Shown: piece by piece, positions 55,091 through 63,582 of the stretch
How the letters are laid out: each line of letters opens with the position of its first letter
How positions within the stretch are numbered: the first letter of the stretch is position 1
DNA from: Comamonas sp. GB3 AK4-5
GTDB taxonomy: Bacteria; Pseudomonadota; Gammaproteobacteria; Burkholderiales; Burkholderiaceae_C
NCBI RefSeq assembly: GCF_041320665.1
Contig: NZ_CP166730.1
Location: forward strand, 2,976,001-3,040,000
Reading direction: 5' to 3'
Length of the DNA: 64,000 nucleotides
The notes under the pieces: generated by a model
What the model was told of the DNA's origin: nothing
Databases searched by the model: none
Seen by the model: the letters and a program-made list of their open reading frames with translations, nothing else
Translations under genes and position numbers: made by a program

Positions 55091-56104
55091 TCATATGCTC
55101 ACTGGCGGCGGCCCCCAATAACGCCCTGCCCCGCCCTCCGGCCCGGGCAGCAGATGCTTGGGAATGCGCCCGTGCACGCCCTTGACGCCATCCACCAGCT
55201 GGGTGATTTCAAAATCCACAACCAGGCTGCTCAGGGCATAGGCCTCGGCCACACCCAGCCTCGCAGCCCATTGCAAAATACCCACGCTGCGCGCCACTGC
55301 CTGGGTGGCGGCGAGGTTCAGGTCCGCATCCAGGCCCAGCACCAGATAGTCGTCCTCGGTCTCGGCCAGCGGGCCGATCAGCAGCCGGCGCTGGTGCAGC
55401 ACAAACCTCAGCTCGCAATGCATGGCGCATTCCAGCGCCGTGAGATTGGCCTCGCCATGGGCTTGCAGGCCATGGCCGTCGCCGGTGTAGAACAGCCCAC
55501 CCGCCACCTGCACGGGCAGATAAAGCCTGGCGCCGGGCCGCAAATCCTTCAGGTCCAGATTGCCGCCAAACAGGCCCGGCGGAATGGATGACACCGGCGC
55601 GGTGGGCGACACACCCATGATGCCCATGAAGGGGGCCAGCGGCAGATCCAGCCCCGGCTTGAAGCAAGCGCTTTGCCCATCCGCATGGATGGGCATAAGC
55701 CTGCGCCAGGGCGCGGTCAGCAGCTGCGGCAGGCTGCCCGCGCCCGGCCGGCTGAAGTTGATCCCGTACAAAGGGGCCCGGGGCGCCACGGACAACACCT
55801 CCACGGCCAGCACATCGCCGGGCATGGCGCCCTCCACCCAGATCGGGCCGGTCAGCACATGGGGGCCAGGCCCCTTCTCCACCGTCCGCAAGATGGCCAG
55901 CAGCTCCAGCACCGCCCCCTCCGGCGCTATGCCCTGGGAGAGCAGCCAGGGCGCGACATCCTGCTCGGGCAGGCCGGCGGCATTGACCGTGTCTATGCCC
56001 ACCCGGTCACCGCTGGCAATGTGCAGCACCGGCCGGGCATGGGGCGTCAACCAGCCCCGCACCACGGTCTCGGGGCTGCAAGCCAGGTGATGCAGCACGC
56101 TCAT
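55091..56104 (-). CDS. Acetamidase/formamidase family protein
   Basis: A 337-residue protein of the FmdA/AmdA family, which hydrolyses short amides (formamide or acetamide to the acid and ammonia). Family features visible are RPVLHIASGDRVGIDTVN near the N-terminus, TGPIWVEGAMPGDVLAVEVL, FGGNLDLKDLRPGARLYLPV and YTGDGHGLQAHGE. Its ATGA overlap with livF (56101-56104) places it in the ABC transporter operon. The amide substrate may therefore be what that transporter imports, or an intermediate. Known formamidases are about 400 residues; this one is a shorter subtype. Confidence 0.85.
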   Translation of the reverse strand: MSVLHHLACSPETVVRGWLTPHARPVLHIASGDRVGIDTVNAAGLPEQDVAPWLLSQGIAPEGAVLELLAILRTVEKGPGPHVLTGPIWVEGAMPGDVLAVEVLSVAPRAPLYGINFSRPGAGSLPQLLTAPWRRLMPIHADGQSACFKPGLDLPLAPFMGIMGVSPTAPVSSIPPGLFGGNLDLKDLRPGARLYLPVQVAGGLFYTGDGHGLQAHGEANLTALECAMHCELRFVLHQRRLLIGPLAETEDDYLVLGLDADLNLAATQAVARSVGILQWAARLGVAEAYALSSLVVDFEITQLVDGVKGVHGRIPKHLLPGPEGGAGRYWGPPPVSI

Positions 56105-56814
56105 ACGCCCACCCCCAGATAGGCCGCCTGGACGGCGGGGTCCCGCGCCAGCTCGCGGGCCGCACCGCAGCCCAGCACCCGGCCGTTCCCCAGCAAATAG
56201 GCGCGCTCGGCAATGGCCAGGCTTTTCTTGGCGTTCTGCTCGACCATGAGCACGCCCATGCCCTGGCTGGCGATATGCCGGATCGCCTTGAACAGCTCGC
56301 CACTCAACAAGGGCGACAGCCCCAGCGAGGGCTCGTCCAGCAGCAGCAAACGAGGGCAGGACATAAGGGCACGGCCTATGGCCACCATTTGCTGCTCGCC
56401 CCCGCTCATGGTGGCTACAGCCTGGCCCAGGCGTTGGCCCAGCCGGGGAAAAAGGGCCAACACCCGCTCCAGGCTTTGGGCCTGGCTGGACCTGGCACGC
56501 CGGGCATAGGCGCCCAACGCCAGGTTCTCCCGCACGCTGAGCGCACCAAATATGCCCCGCCCCTCGGGCACCAGGGCGATGCCGGCCTCCACCACCTCAT
56601 GGGGCTGCAGCTGCAGCAAGTCGATGCTTTCAAGGCGCAGGCTGCTGCCGGGCTCGGGCTCCACCAGGCGGGCAATGGCCTGCAGCAGCGTGGACTTGCC
56701 CGCGCCATTGGCACCCAGCATGGCCACCAGCTCGCCCGCCCCCACCTGCAGGTCCACGCCATCCAGTGCGCGGTGGTGACCGTAGCGCACGCTGACGGCA
56801 TGCAGCTCAAGCAT
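56101..56814 (-). CDS. livF: Branched-chain amino acid-type ABC transporter ATP-binding protein LivF
   Basis: ATPase of a HAAT-family importer, 237 aa. Walker A GANGAGKST (about residues 36-44), Q-loop region, the signature MSGGEQQMVAIGRAL and Walker B LLLLDEPSLGLSP are standard, followed by VEQNAKKSL. ATG at 56814 overlaps the end of livG by eight bases; the longer upstream frame lies inside livG. The gene's stop overlaps the acetamidase start. Confidence 0.93.
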   Translation of the reverse strand: MLELHAVSVRYGHHRALDGVDLQVGAGELVAMLGANGAGKSTLLQAIARLVEPEPGSSLRLESIDLLQLQPHEVVEAGIALVPEGRGIFGALSVRENLALGAYARRARSSQAQSLERVLALFPRLGQRLGQAVATMSGGEQQMVAIGRALMSCPRLLLLDEPSLGLSPLLSGELFKAIRHIASQGMGVLMVEQNAKKSLAIAERAYLLGNGRVLGCGAARELARDPAVQAAYLGVGV

Positions 56815-57535
56815 CTTCGTCTCCCAGATAGGCCGCCACCACCTCGGGCAAGGCCAGCACCTCTGCAGGCCGGCCTTCGGCAATCCTGGCGCCCGCATTC
56901 ATGACCACCACGCGGCTGCACAGCCCGCGTATGGCATGCATGACATGCTCGACCATGAGCATGCTCAGGCCCTCGTCACGCAGCGAGGCCAGCAGCCCCA
57001 TGCCCTCTTGCAGCTCCGTGGGGTTGAGTCCGGCCAGCCATTCGTCCAGCAGCAGCAGGCTGGGACTCAGGCTCAGCGCCCGGGCCAGCTCCAGCTTTTT
57101 CTGGTTGATATAGGTGAGCTCGGCGGCGGCCGCATCGGCCCAGCCCGCAAGGCCTACGCGCTCCAACAGTTGTAGCGCACGCGGCACTGCCTCGCGGCCC
57201 CAGACCGGGCGGGCACCAAAGGCCAGGCCGGCTTTCACGTTCTCCAGACAGTTCATGGAGCCCAGAACCCGCACCAATTGAAAGGTGCGCGCCATACCCA
57301 GGCGTGCAATGGCATGGGCAGGCAGGCGGCGAATGTCATGCCCGTCAAACCACAGCCTGCCCGTGCGAACAGGCAAGGCACCCGAGAGCAGGTTCATGAC
57401 CGTGGTTTTGCCCGAGCCATTGGGCCCGATCAGCCCCAGGATCTCGCCGCGGCACAGCTCGAAGCTCAGCCCGTCGACCGCCACCAGCCCGCCAAAACGG
57501 CAGCCCAGGCCTTGAACCTGCAGCAGAGGACTCAT
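56807..57535 (-). CDS. livG: Branched-chain amino acid-type ABC transporter ATP-binding protein LivG (atypical signature)
   Basis: Second ATPase of the importer, 242 aa. Walker A GPNGSGKTT (about residues 36-44) and the LivG-specific FQLVRVLGSMNCLENV are normal. The signature helix is LTYINQKKLELARAL instead of L-S-x-GQ-xxLE, and Walker B continues LLLLDEWLAGLNP with Trp in place of the usual Pro, while the catalytic Glu remains. Variants of this sort occur in distant Liv-like ATPases, so the protein may still be active. It overlaps livF and livM. Confidence 0.9.
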   Translation of the reverse strand: MSPLLQVQGLGCRFGGLVAVDGLSFELCRGEILGLIGPNGSGKTTVMNLLSGALPVRTGRLWFDGHDIRRLPAHAIARLGMARTFQLVRVLGSMNCLENVKAGLAFGARPVWGREAVPRALQLLERVGLAGWADAAAAELTYINQKKLELARALSLSPSLLLLDEWLAGLNPTELQEGMGLLASLRDEGLSMLMVEHVMHAIRGLCSRVVVMNAGARIAEGRPAEVLALPEVVAAYLGDEDA

Positions 57536-58461
57536 GCCGGCCCTCCTCTTGCCACTCTATCGAACCAACCCAGCACGCCCTTGGGCAGCAGGTACACGAT
57601 GAGCAAAAAGCTCAGGCCCAGCAAGATGCTGTAGTGGTTGGGAAAGCTGGTCCACAAATACTCGAACAACAGCACCAGGGGAAACACGCCCAGCAGCGGC
57701 CCGTGCAACCGACTCGCCCCACCCAGCAAGGCCATGATCAGGGTCTGGAACGACACCATGGGGTTGAAAGCGATGTTGGGATCTATATAGGTCCAGCGCG
57801 GCGCCATCACCGCGCCCGCAAGCCCCATGAAGACCGCGCTGAATGCGAACACCAGCAGCTTGGCACGCGTGGTGTTGACGCCGCAGTGGCGGGCCACAAG
57901 CTCGTCGTCCCCCATCATGCGCATGGCCAGGCCCAGCCTGGAGCGCACCAGCCACCAGCCCAGCACAAACAAAAGCAGGGTCAGGGCGCACAGCTGCCAG
58001 AGGATCTGGGCCTGGCTGATATCGAGAAACACATAGCGTCCCACCGACCCCGACACATTCGCCTCATACCAGATCACGAACTGGCGTATGAACTCGGCCA
58101 GGCCAAAACTGAAGATCACAAAATACACGCCATGCAGGCGCAAGGTGGCCAGCCCCACGAAGGCCGCCACCAGGGCGCAGGCCAGGGCCGCACAGGCCAG
58201 CACCCAGGGCCAGGCCATATCGCCGCCAAGCACGGCCACCACATAGGAGCCCAGGCCGAAAAAAGCCGCCGTGGCCAGGGACACATGACCACCGCTGCCC
58301 GAGAACAAGGCCCAGGCCGTGGCCAGCACCACGTACATCAGCAAGTTGATGGCCATGGACACCGCATAGCCGCTGTCCACCCAGGGCAGCAATGGCAAAA
58401 CGGCCAACGCCCCCAGCACCAGCAAGCCGAGCACCACACCCCAGGCCTGGCCCCGCCTCAT
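57532..58461 (-). CDS. livM: Branched-chain amino acid-type ABC transporter permease LivM
   Basis: Membrane subunit, 309 aa, with about nine helices. GSGGHVSLATAAFFGLGSYV (residues about 55-74) and RHCGVNTTRAKLLVFAFSAVFMGLAGA are the typical LivM blocks, the latter containing the coupling loop. ATGA overlaps connect it to livH upstream and livG downstream. Solute not predictable from sequence. Confidence 0.93.
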   Translation of the reverse strand: MRRGQAWGVVLGLLVLGALAVLPLLPWVDSGYAVSMAINLLMYVVLATAWALFSGSGGHVSLATAAFFGLGSYVVAVLGGDMAWPWVLACAALACALVAAFVGLATLRLHGVYFVIFSFGLAEFIRQFVIWYEANVSGSVGRYVFLDISQAQILWQLCALTLLLFVLGWWLVRSRLGLAMRMMGDDELVARHCGVNTTRAKLLVFAFSAVFMGLAGAVMAPRWTYIDPNIAFNPMVSFQTLIMALLGGASRLHGPLLGVFPLVLLFEYLWTSFPNHYSILLGLSFLLIVYLLPKGVLGWFDRVARGGPA

Positions 58462-59333
58462 GCCGCTGCCCCTTTGAACAAGCCCGTGGGCCGTAGCATC
58501 AGCAAGCCCAGAAACAGCGCAAAGGTCGCCACCAAGGTCAGCCCCGGTGCAATAAAGGTGGCCACTAGGCTCTCGGTCAGCCCCAGCACCAGGCCCGCCA
58601 CCAGGCAGCCGGCCAGGCTACCCACGCCGCCCATGATGACCACGATCAAGGCCTTCATGGTGAAGACCACGCCCATGCTGACATTGAAGGTCAGAAACAT
58701 GCTCACCAGCACGCCGCTGGCGGCCACCATGGTCCCGCCCAGGGCAAAGGCCATGGCCGCTGCGGCGCGCACGTCGATGGCCACGAGCTGGGCCGCTTGC
58801 GGGGAGACGGACACGGCGCGCAAGGCCGTTCCGTAGCGGCTGCGATGCAAAAAAGCGTAGAGCAGGCTGCCCAGCAGCAAGGCGAAGCCCAGGGCCAGCA
58901 GACGGTTCAAGGCCAGGGGCGTTCCCAGCACCACGACCACCTGGCCCAGATAGGCATAGTTGACGTAATTGCCGCCGAACAGCGCCAGCACCAGGCCCTC
59001 GATCACGAACAGCAGACCGAAGCTGAGCAAAATGCTGTCCACCTCCAGCGCGCTGCGGCTCTTGGCCCGGCGCACCAGCGGCATGAGCAGGATGCGGTAG
59101 AGCAGCCAGTTGCAGGCAAAGGCCAGAGGCGGCAGCAGCAGCAGGCTCAGCAAGGGACTGAGCCCATGGCGGGCAAACAGCCAGAACGCAGCAAACGCGG
59201 AGGCGATCAGAAACTGACCATAGGCCAGATTCATGATGCGCGCCACGCCGTACTGCAGGCCCAGCCCCATGGCGATCAGGGCATACATGCCCCCCAGGGT
59301 CAGGCCATTGAGCAGCGCATCGAGCAAGGGCAT
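58458..59333 (-). CDS. livH: Branched-chain amino acid-type ABC transporter permease LivH
   Basis: Membrane subunit, 291 aa, about eight helices. It starts with MPLLDALLNGLTLGGMYALI, the standard LivH N-terminus, and includes LRAVSVSPQAAQLVAIDVRA, the coupling-loop region. ATG at 59333 is preceded by GGAAGGA at a good distance; a TTG further upstream is less likely. It overlaps livM by four bases. Confidence 0.93.
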   Translation of the reverse strand: MPLLDALLNGLTLGGMYALIAMGLGLQYGVARIMNLAYGQFLIASAFAAFWLFARHGLSPLLSLLLLPPLAFACNWLLYRILLMPLVRRAKSRSALEVDSILLSFGLLFVIEGLVLALFGGNYVNYAYLGQVVVVLGTPLALNRLLALGFALLLGSLLYAFLHRSRYGTALRAVSVSPQAAQLVAIDVRAAAAMAFALGGTMVAASGVLVSMFLTFNVSMGVVFTMKALIVVIMGGVGSLAGCLVAGLVLGLTESLVATFIAPGLTLVATFALFLGLLMLRPTGLFKGAAA

Positions 59334-59366
59334 GGGCAATCCTTCCAATGTTCTGGGCGGGTGCCG

Positions 59367-60581
59367 TCAAGGCTTCCAGGGCGGCTTGGGCGTGTGTATG
59401 GGTTTGACGCCTATGGCCTGGTCGGGCGCCACGGGCTGGAAGACCCCGTCCTGCCACTGGCCTACGAGCGAGGCCTCGGACCAGATGCGATTCTTGAGCC
59501 TGAACTTGCCGATCACGGTGTCGAAAACGCCGGTGCGGATATCGAGCGACACGGTTTTGCGGTCCACCGATCGGGTGTGGGCAATCGCCTGCGCCAGCAC
59601 CTGCAACGTGGCATAGGTCACGGCGCTGCCGTTGTAGTCGGCCTCCTGCTTGAACATCTGGCGATGGCGCTCCCGGTAGGCCCGCGTGACGGGCAGCTCG
59701 GCGCTGACACCGCCCAGGCCCAGCACGCCCTGGGCATTCGCGCCCAGTCTTTCCTTGAACACCGGGAACGCCGTGCCTATGGCCGTGTAGAAGACCTTGG
59801 GATTGAAGCCCACTGCGCGTGCCTGGTCGTTCAGGGCCAGTGTGTCGGGCGGGTAGCTGAAGGCCAGAAAGACATCGGGCTGGCGGCGTTTGACCTCGCT
59901 GAGAGTGGACTGGAACTCCTGGGTTCCCATGGGATAGCTGCTCTCATAGACCAGCTGGAAGCCGGCCTTGACCAGGGCCTCGCGGCCGGCCTTGACCATT
60001 TCTATGCCGAACTGGTCGGCCACATTGACCACGGCCACCTTGCCCTGGATCTGGCCCTCGGTGCGCATCTTGCTCAGCAGATCGACCACCCCTTTGGCAT
60101 AGTCGCTGGAAGTCAACGTGAAAAAGAAGATGTTCTGCCAGCGATCGCGCAGCTCGGGCATGCGGTCCGAGATCATGGTCGTGGCCAGATGCGGATAGCC
60201 ATAGCGGTCCAGAATGGGCCCCACGGCCAGGTTCATGGCCGTGCCCCAGGGCGGCAGCACAAAGTCCACCTTGTCGTGGCTGATCAATCGCTCCACGGCG
60301 CGCACGGCCTCTTCGGAGCTGCTGCGGTCGTCGTACTCGAAGAACTTGACGGGAATCTTCTTGCCCCCGACTTCAAGGCCACCCGCTTTTTCCAGGTCGG
60401 CCTTCCACATCTCGTAGTTGGGAATCACCGTCGTGCTGGCGCCACCGGCATAGCTCCCGGTTCTGGAAATCGCCCAGCCTATGCGGATCTCCTGGGGCAG
60501 ATCCTGGGCCCGGCCAGGGCTGGCACAGCCGAGGACAGCGACCACGGCCAGCAGCCAGGTCTTAAAGTTTTTGTGTTTCAT
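59367..60581 (-). CDS. Branched-chain amino acid-type ABC transporter substrate-binding protein
   Basis: Periplasmic receptor (404 aa, peripla_BP_6/LivJ-like) with a signal peptide ending near residue 25 (GRAQ). It begins mature sequence with IRIGWAISRTGSYAGGAS, and contains FEYDDRSSSEEAVRAVERLI and LPPWGTAMNLAVGPILDRYG. It is more distant from LivJ than from HAAT receptors for aromatic or amide compounds. It heads the transporter genes and follows the cupin gene by 42 bases. Ligand is unknown; context suggests an aromatic ketone or amide. Confidence 0.9.
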   Translation of the reverse strand: MKHKNFKTWLLAVVAVLGCASPGRAQDLPQEIRIGWAISRTGSYAGGASTTVIPNYEMWKADLEKAGGLEVGGKKIPVKFFEYDDRSSSEEAVRAVERLISHDKVDFVLPPWGTAMNLAVGPILDRYGYPHLATTMISDRMPELRDRWQNIFFFTLTSSDYAKGVVDLLSKMRTEGQIQGKVAVVNVADQFGIEMVKAGREALVKAGFQLVYESSYPMGTQEFQSTLSEVKRRQPDVFLAFSYPPDTLALNDQARAVGFNPKVFYTAIGTAFPVFKERLGANAQGVLGLGGVSAELPVTRAYRERHRQMFKQEADYNGSAVTYATLQVLAQAIAHTRSVDRKTVSLDIRTGVFDTVIGKFRLKNRIWSEASLVGQWQDGVFQPVAPDQAIGVKPIHTPKPPWKP

Positions 60582-60623
60582 CTTGCCTCCTGATGGGCTG
60601 AAAAAGCCCTGGGATGCCCGGTC

Positions 60624-61160
60624 CTAACGAAACAGGGTCTGCAGCCGGGCTGCCCCCAGGCCCACGGAGTCGTAATGCGTGCGGCACATGGCGATGTAGT
60701 CATGGACATCGAAATAGCCGTCGGCATTGCCATGCTTGTCCAGCCAGATCAAGGGCCCTTTGACGATGAACAGCACGCGCATGGCCTCGGCATGTTCATG
60801 GGCGACCAGGGTGTGGCCCTCCCCCGGTGACTCGTAGACAAAATCGCCACGGGTTGCGACCCAGTCATGCTCCAGATAGCTCCACTGGCCGGAGATGGTG
60901 TAGGCAAACACTTCATGCGGGTGGTAGTGGCGATTCACCAACCCGGCACTGGTGGCCTGCAAGATGTCGCACCACATATTGCGCTCGGGAGAGATCCACA
61001 GCGGGCGCGAAGTCACGGTCTCGGTGAAAGGGACGTACATGCGCATGTCGTCCGTGGCCGCGTTGGGAATGTAGGCCTCCCGCTGGGTGTCCGGTTTGAA
61101 CACATGCGCGATGGCGGGAATGCTTCTCCAGAACTCCTGACCCGGTGCCTTGGCGACCAT
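60624..61160 (-). CDS. Cupin-type dioxygenase, 2,4'-dihydroxyacetophenone dioxygenase-like
   Basis: Single-domain cupin, 178 aa. The metal site is NRHYHPHEVFAY (His78, His80, His82) with the Glu97/His98 region and His116 in SPGEGHTL, which fits the 3-His(/Glu) iron ligands of 2,4'-dihydroxyacetophenone dioxygenase at a small offset. That enzyme splits an aromatic alpha-hydroxyketone into 4-hydroxybenzoate and formate. The family similarity is convincing but the exact substrate may differ. First structural gene of the cluster, following the AraC regulator. Confidence 0.75.
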   Translation of the reverse strand: MVAKAPGQEFWRSIPAIAHVFKPDTQREAYIPNAATDDMRMYVPFTETVTSRPLWISPERNMWCDILQATSAGLVNRHYHPHEVFAYTISGQWSYLEHDWVATRGDFVYESPGEGHTLVAHEHAEAMRVLFIVKGPLIWLDKHGNADGYFDVHDYIAMCRTHYDSVGLGAARLQTLFR

Positions 61161-61275
61161 GGCAACTCCTGTAATGAGCAGCTATGGCATGGAATTCTAG
61201 AAGTGCGCCCTCTTCGTTTTTTGTGCCGGACGGACCCGGTGTTGCTCCAAAAGAGACCAGGCCGCGCAAATCACA

Positions 61276-62253
61276 TCAGGGCCTTCCCGCAAGAAGGCTT
61301 TGCCTGTAGTCGCTGGGGCTCATCTGGAAATAGCGCCTGAACACACGAGAGAAATGCGACTGGCTGGCAAAGCCCAGCCGGCATGACAAATCCCCCAGCG
61401 ACAGGGCTCGTCCCAGATGGCGCTGCATTTCCTGCTCGGCGCGCAGCGCACGCTGGCGCCAGATCCAGTCGGCCGTGCTCGAGTCGTTGTGCGCAAAAAT
61501 GCGGTTCAGATGCCTGACCGAAATACCCAGTGCCAGAGCGACTTCGGCCGCATCGAGCTCGACCTGGTCCAGGTGGTCCTGGATATAGACCTCGGCCTGC
61601 TGCAAGCGCCAGCGCCAGGCCTCGTTGCCTTCGGCCTCCAGCGGGCGCTGGCACGCCAGCAGATGCAAGGCCGCGCGGCAGCGCAGGCATACCGCGTCCA
61701 CCGATTCCAGCGCGGGATTTTGCAAAAACCCCAGCACGGCCGATTTGAGCTCCACGGCCATCTGGGACCATCCAGAGCCAAAGCGGTCCACCTTGATGGC
61801 CTTGTCAGGCCTTTGGCTGTAGCCCTGGCCCAGCAGGCTGGCGGCATCGCATTCGACCACCACTTGGTGCATGGCCGTGGCAAAGCCATAGAGATAGCAG
61901 CGGTCTGTGGAGTAGACGACCACATCGCCTGCCTCCAGGGCCAGGCAGTCCTCGCCCTGCAGAAAAAAAGCGCGCCCCTGCAGCAGCAGACAGGCGAAGA
62001 TAGAGTCCTTGGGGTGGGTTTTGAGCATGTCCCTGGGACGCTCGATCACATGCTGGTTGCCATGAATCTCGGTCAGTTGCACCGGCCCCAGGTCGTAGTG
62101 CCGCTTGCGCACCAAAAGCCCCTCCTCGGCATGGGTCGTGCACCTGAGGCCTACGAGACCAGATGCGTTTTGCGCCTCCCAATAGGCAATGCGGTCTTGC
62201 ACTGCAAGTGCATGCGTGCATGCCTGACCATGGGGAAAAAGCAGTTGCACCAT
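61276..62253 (-). CDS. AraC-family transcriptional regulator
   Basis: A 325-residue regulator of the AraC/XylS family. The N-terminal 190 residues form an AraC-binding-like domain (FLQGEDCLALEAGDVVVYS is cupin-like) and the C-terminal 100 a double helix-turn-helix (VALALGISVRHLNRIFAHND and LSCRLGFASQSHFSRVFRRY). AAAGGTG lies before ATG at 62253; an ATG 63 bases upstream is also possible. It is located upstream of, and on the same strand as, the cupin and ABC genes, so it is the probable activator of that cluster in response to its substrate. Confidence 0.88.
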   Translation of the reverse strand: MVQLLFPHGQACTHALAVQDRIAYWEAQNASGLVGLRCTTHAEEGLLVRKRHYDLGPVQLTEIHGNQHVIERPRDMLKTHPKDSIFACLLLQGRAFFLQGEDCLALEAGDVVVYSTDRCYLYGFATAMHQVVVECDAASLLGQGYSQRPDKAIKVDRFGSGWSQMAVELKSAVLGFLQNPALESVDAVCLRCRAALHLLACQRPLEAEGNEAWRWRLQQAEVYIQDHLDQVELDAAEVALALGISVRHLNRIFAHNDSSTADWIWRQRALRAEQEMQRHLGRALSLGDLSCRLGFASQSHFSRVFRRYFQMSPSDYRQSLLAGRP

Positions 62254-62418
62254 ATCAAGCCACACCTTTGACGAAGTCAAATAAGGGGAAGGCAATGGGA
62301 GAGGCAGGAGCCGCAAGCATCTTAGAAAATGCGCAATCCCCCAGGCTGGAAGTGGCTAAGCCCTGCACGCAGGCAAAGCAGGCAGCGCCCCCAGCCGCAG
62401 AACCAAGGAGTCAGAGCC

Positions 62419-62808
62419 ATGGATACATGGATGCACGAGCACATCGAACAGCTTACGGCCACCCATGGCAGCGTCCCGCCGCCCTGGGCGGTCTTCAATG
62501 TCCACCCCTACAGCATTGGCTGGCGCATGGGCGCAGGCGAATCGCACCTCATGCTGTGGTCCGCGTGGTGGCCGCAGCAGGCACTGACGTAAGACCAGAA
62601 GATCGCCTACTTTCGCCAATGGCCGCCACCACCTTGCTGGCTGCCATTTCTGCTTGAAGCCATCTGGGGTGTGAACAGCCTGGACGAAGAGGACGCTACC
62701 CTGGACCGCTACTTTGAGCGCAGCAGCGCCCTGGGCTTTGGCGGCCGTAAGGAGTACGAGGCCGACCTCGACGACCCCAAGTGGCTGGAAGATGAGGAAG
62801 AAATTTGA
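62419..62808 (+). pseudogene. Hypothetical protein gene interrupted by an in-frame stop codon
   Basis: The frame opens at ATG 62419 and gives 57 codons (start MDTWMHEHIEQL) to TAA at 62590-62592. The same frame then continues without a stop for 71 more codons with the same composition (DQKIAYFRQWPPPPCWL to KWLEDEEEI) up to TGA at 62806. This is the pattern of a single nonsense change in a 129-residue acidic protein. CAAGGAG lies before the start. I do not recognise the family. A sequencing error or a read-through stop are alternatives. Confidence 0.75.
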
Positions 62809-62831
62809 GCCACCAAGCGCAGAGCCCATTA

Positions 62832-63096
62832 GAGTGTGTTCACGATCTCTACGCAGACGCGTTGGAGCGCAATCGGGATGAGTTCGAGTCGATGGAGCGC
62901 GGCTTGCACCGGGGTGCAAGCAAGCCACAGCGCGAAGAAATCGCCCGATTTCGCTCCAACCCTCGGGCCAGTGCCTTTGCGGGCGGTCTACTGTGTTGCG
63001 AATCCTCGCAATAGCGTGGCTATTGCTGCGGTATCGCGCCTTGTATCCCATCCCGCAAAGACACTGGCGCGCCGCGAGGAGATCGTGAACACGCTC
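62832..63096 (-). mobile_element. MITE copy B (265 bp, inverted relative to copy A)
   Basis: Ends GAGTGTGTTCACGATCTC (one change from copy A) and GAGATCGTGAACACGCTC, with TTA on both sides (62829-62831 and 63097-63099). Contents match copy A in reverse orientation. It lies 23 bases after the broken gene and about 55 bases before the GFA gene. Confidence 0.85.
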
Positions 63097-63153
63097 TTAG
63101 GATTTGCGAACTTGGACGCGGTTCAAAAACACCCTATACAAAAGGAGATGGGC

Positions 63154-63552
63154 ATGAAGGGAAGCTGTCTGTGCGGAGCGATTGAAGTCACCACCCCGGA
63201 TCAAAAAGAGGTCGGACTGTGCCACTGCAGCATGTGTCGGCGCTGGACCGGGGGACCCATGCACGCGGTGCACTGCGGCAGCGATGTGCAATTCAAGGGA
63301 GAGGCGCCCACGGCCTATCGCTCCTCGGATTGGGCCGAGCGCGGGTTTTGCGCCCGCTGCGGCACCCATTTGTTCTACCGACTGCTGCCAGCCAATGACT
63401 ATGTGCTGCCGGCCGGGCTGTTTCAGGAGCAGGCGTTTTCGCTGGCCACCGAAATCTTTGTCGATGAAAAGCCAGCCTACTACGCACTGAGCGACAGCAC
63501 CCACAAGATGACGGGGCAGCAGGTGTTTGAGCAGTACGCACCAGGCACATAA
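63154..63552 (+). CDS. GFA (glutathione-dependent formaldehyde-activating/CENP-V) family protein
   Basis: A 132-residue zinc protein. The zinc ligands are in CLCG (near residues 5-8), CHCSMC (about 27-32) and CARCG (about 71-75), the Gfa/CENP-V fold pattern. Gfa enzymes promote addition of formaldehyde to glutathione, but most family members have unknown activity. ATG at 63154 is chosen because AAGGAG sits six bases before it; an ATG directly after the GGAG at 63148 is too close. It lies between a MITE and repeat element copy 3. Confidence 0.9.
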   Translation: MKGSCLCGAIEVTTPDQKEVGLCHCSMCRRWTGGPMHAVHCGSDVQFKGEAPTAYRSSDWAERGFCARCGTHLFYRLLPANDYVLPAGLFQEQAFSLATEIFVDEKPAYYALSDSTHKMTGQQVFEQYAPGT

Positions 63553-63582
63553 GGCTGGCGCCAGAGCATGCAAGCCCAATCG

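Noticed and set aside
62836..63153. N-terminal extension of the GFA protein into the MITE
   Set aside because: The extension is MITE sequence; AAGGAG fixes the start at 63154.
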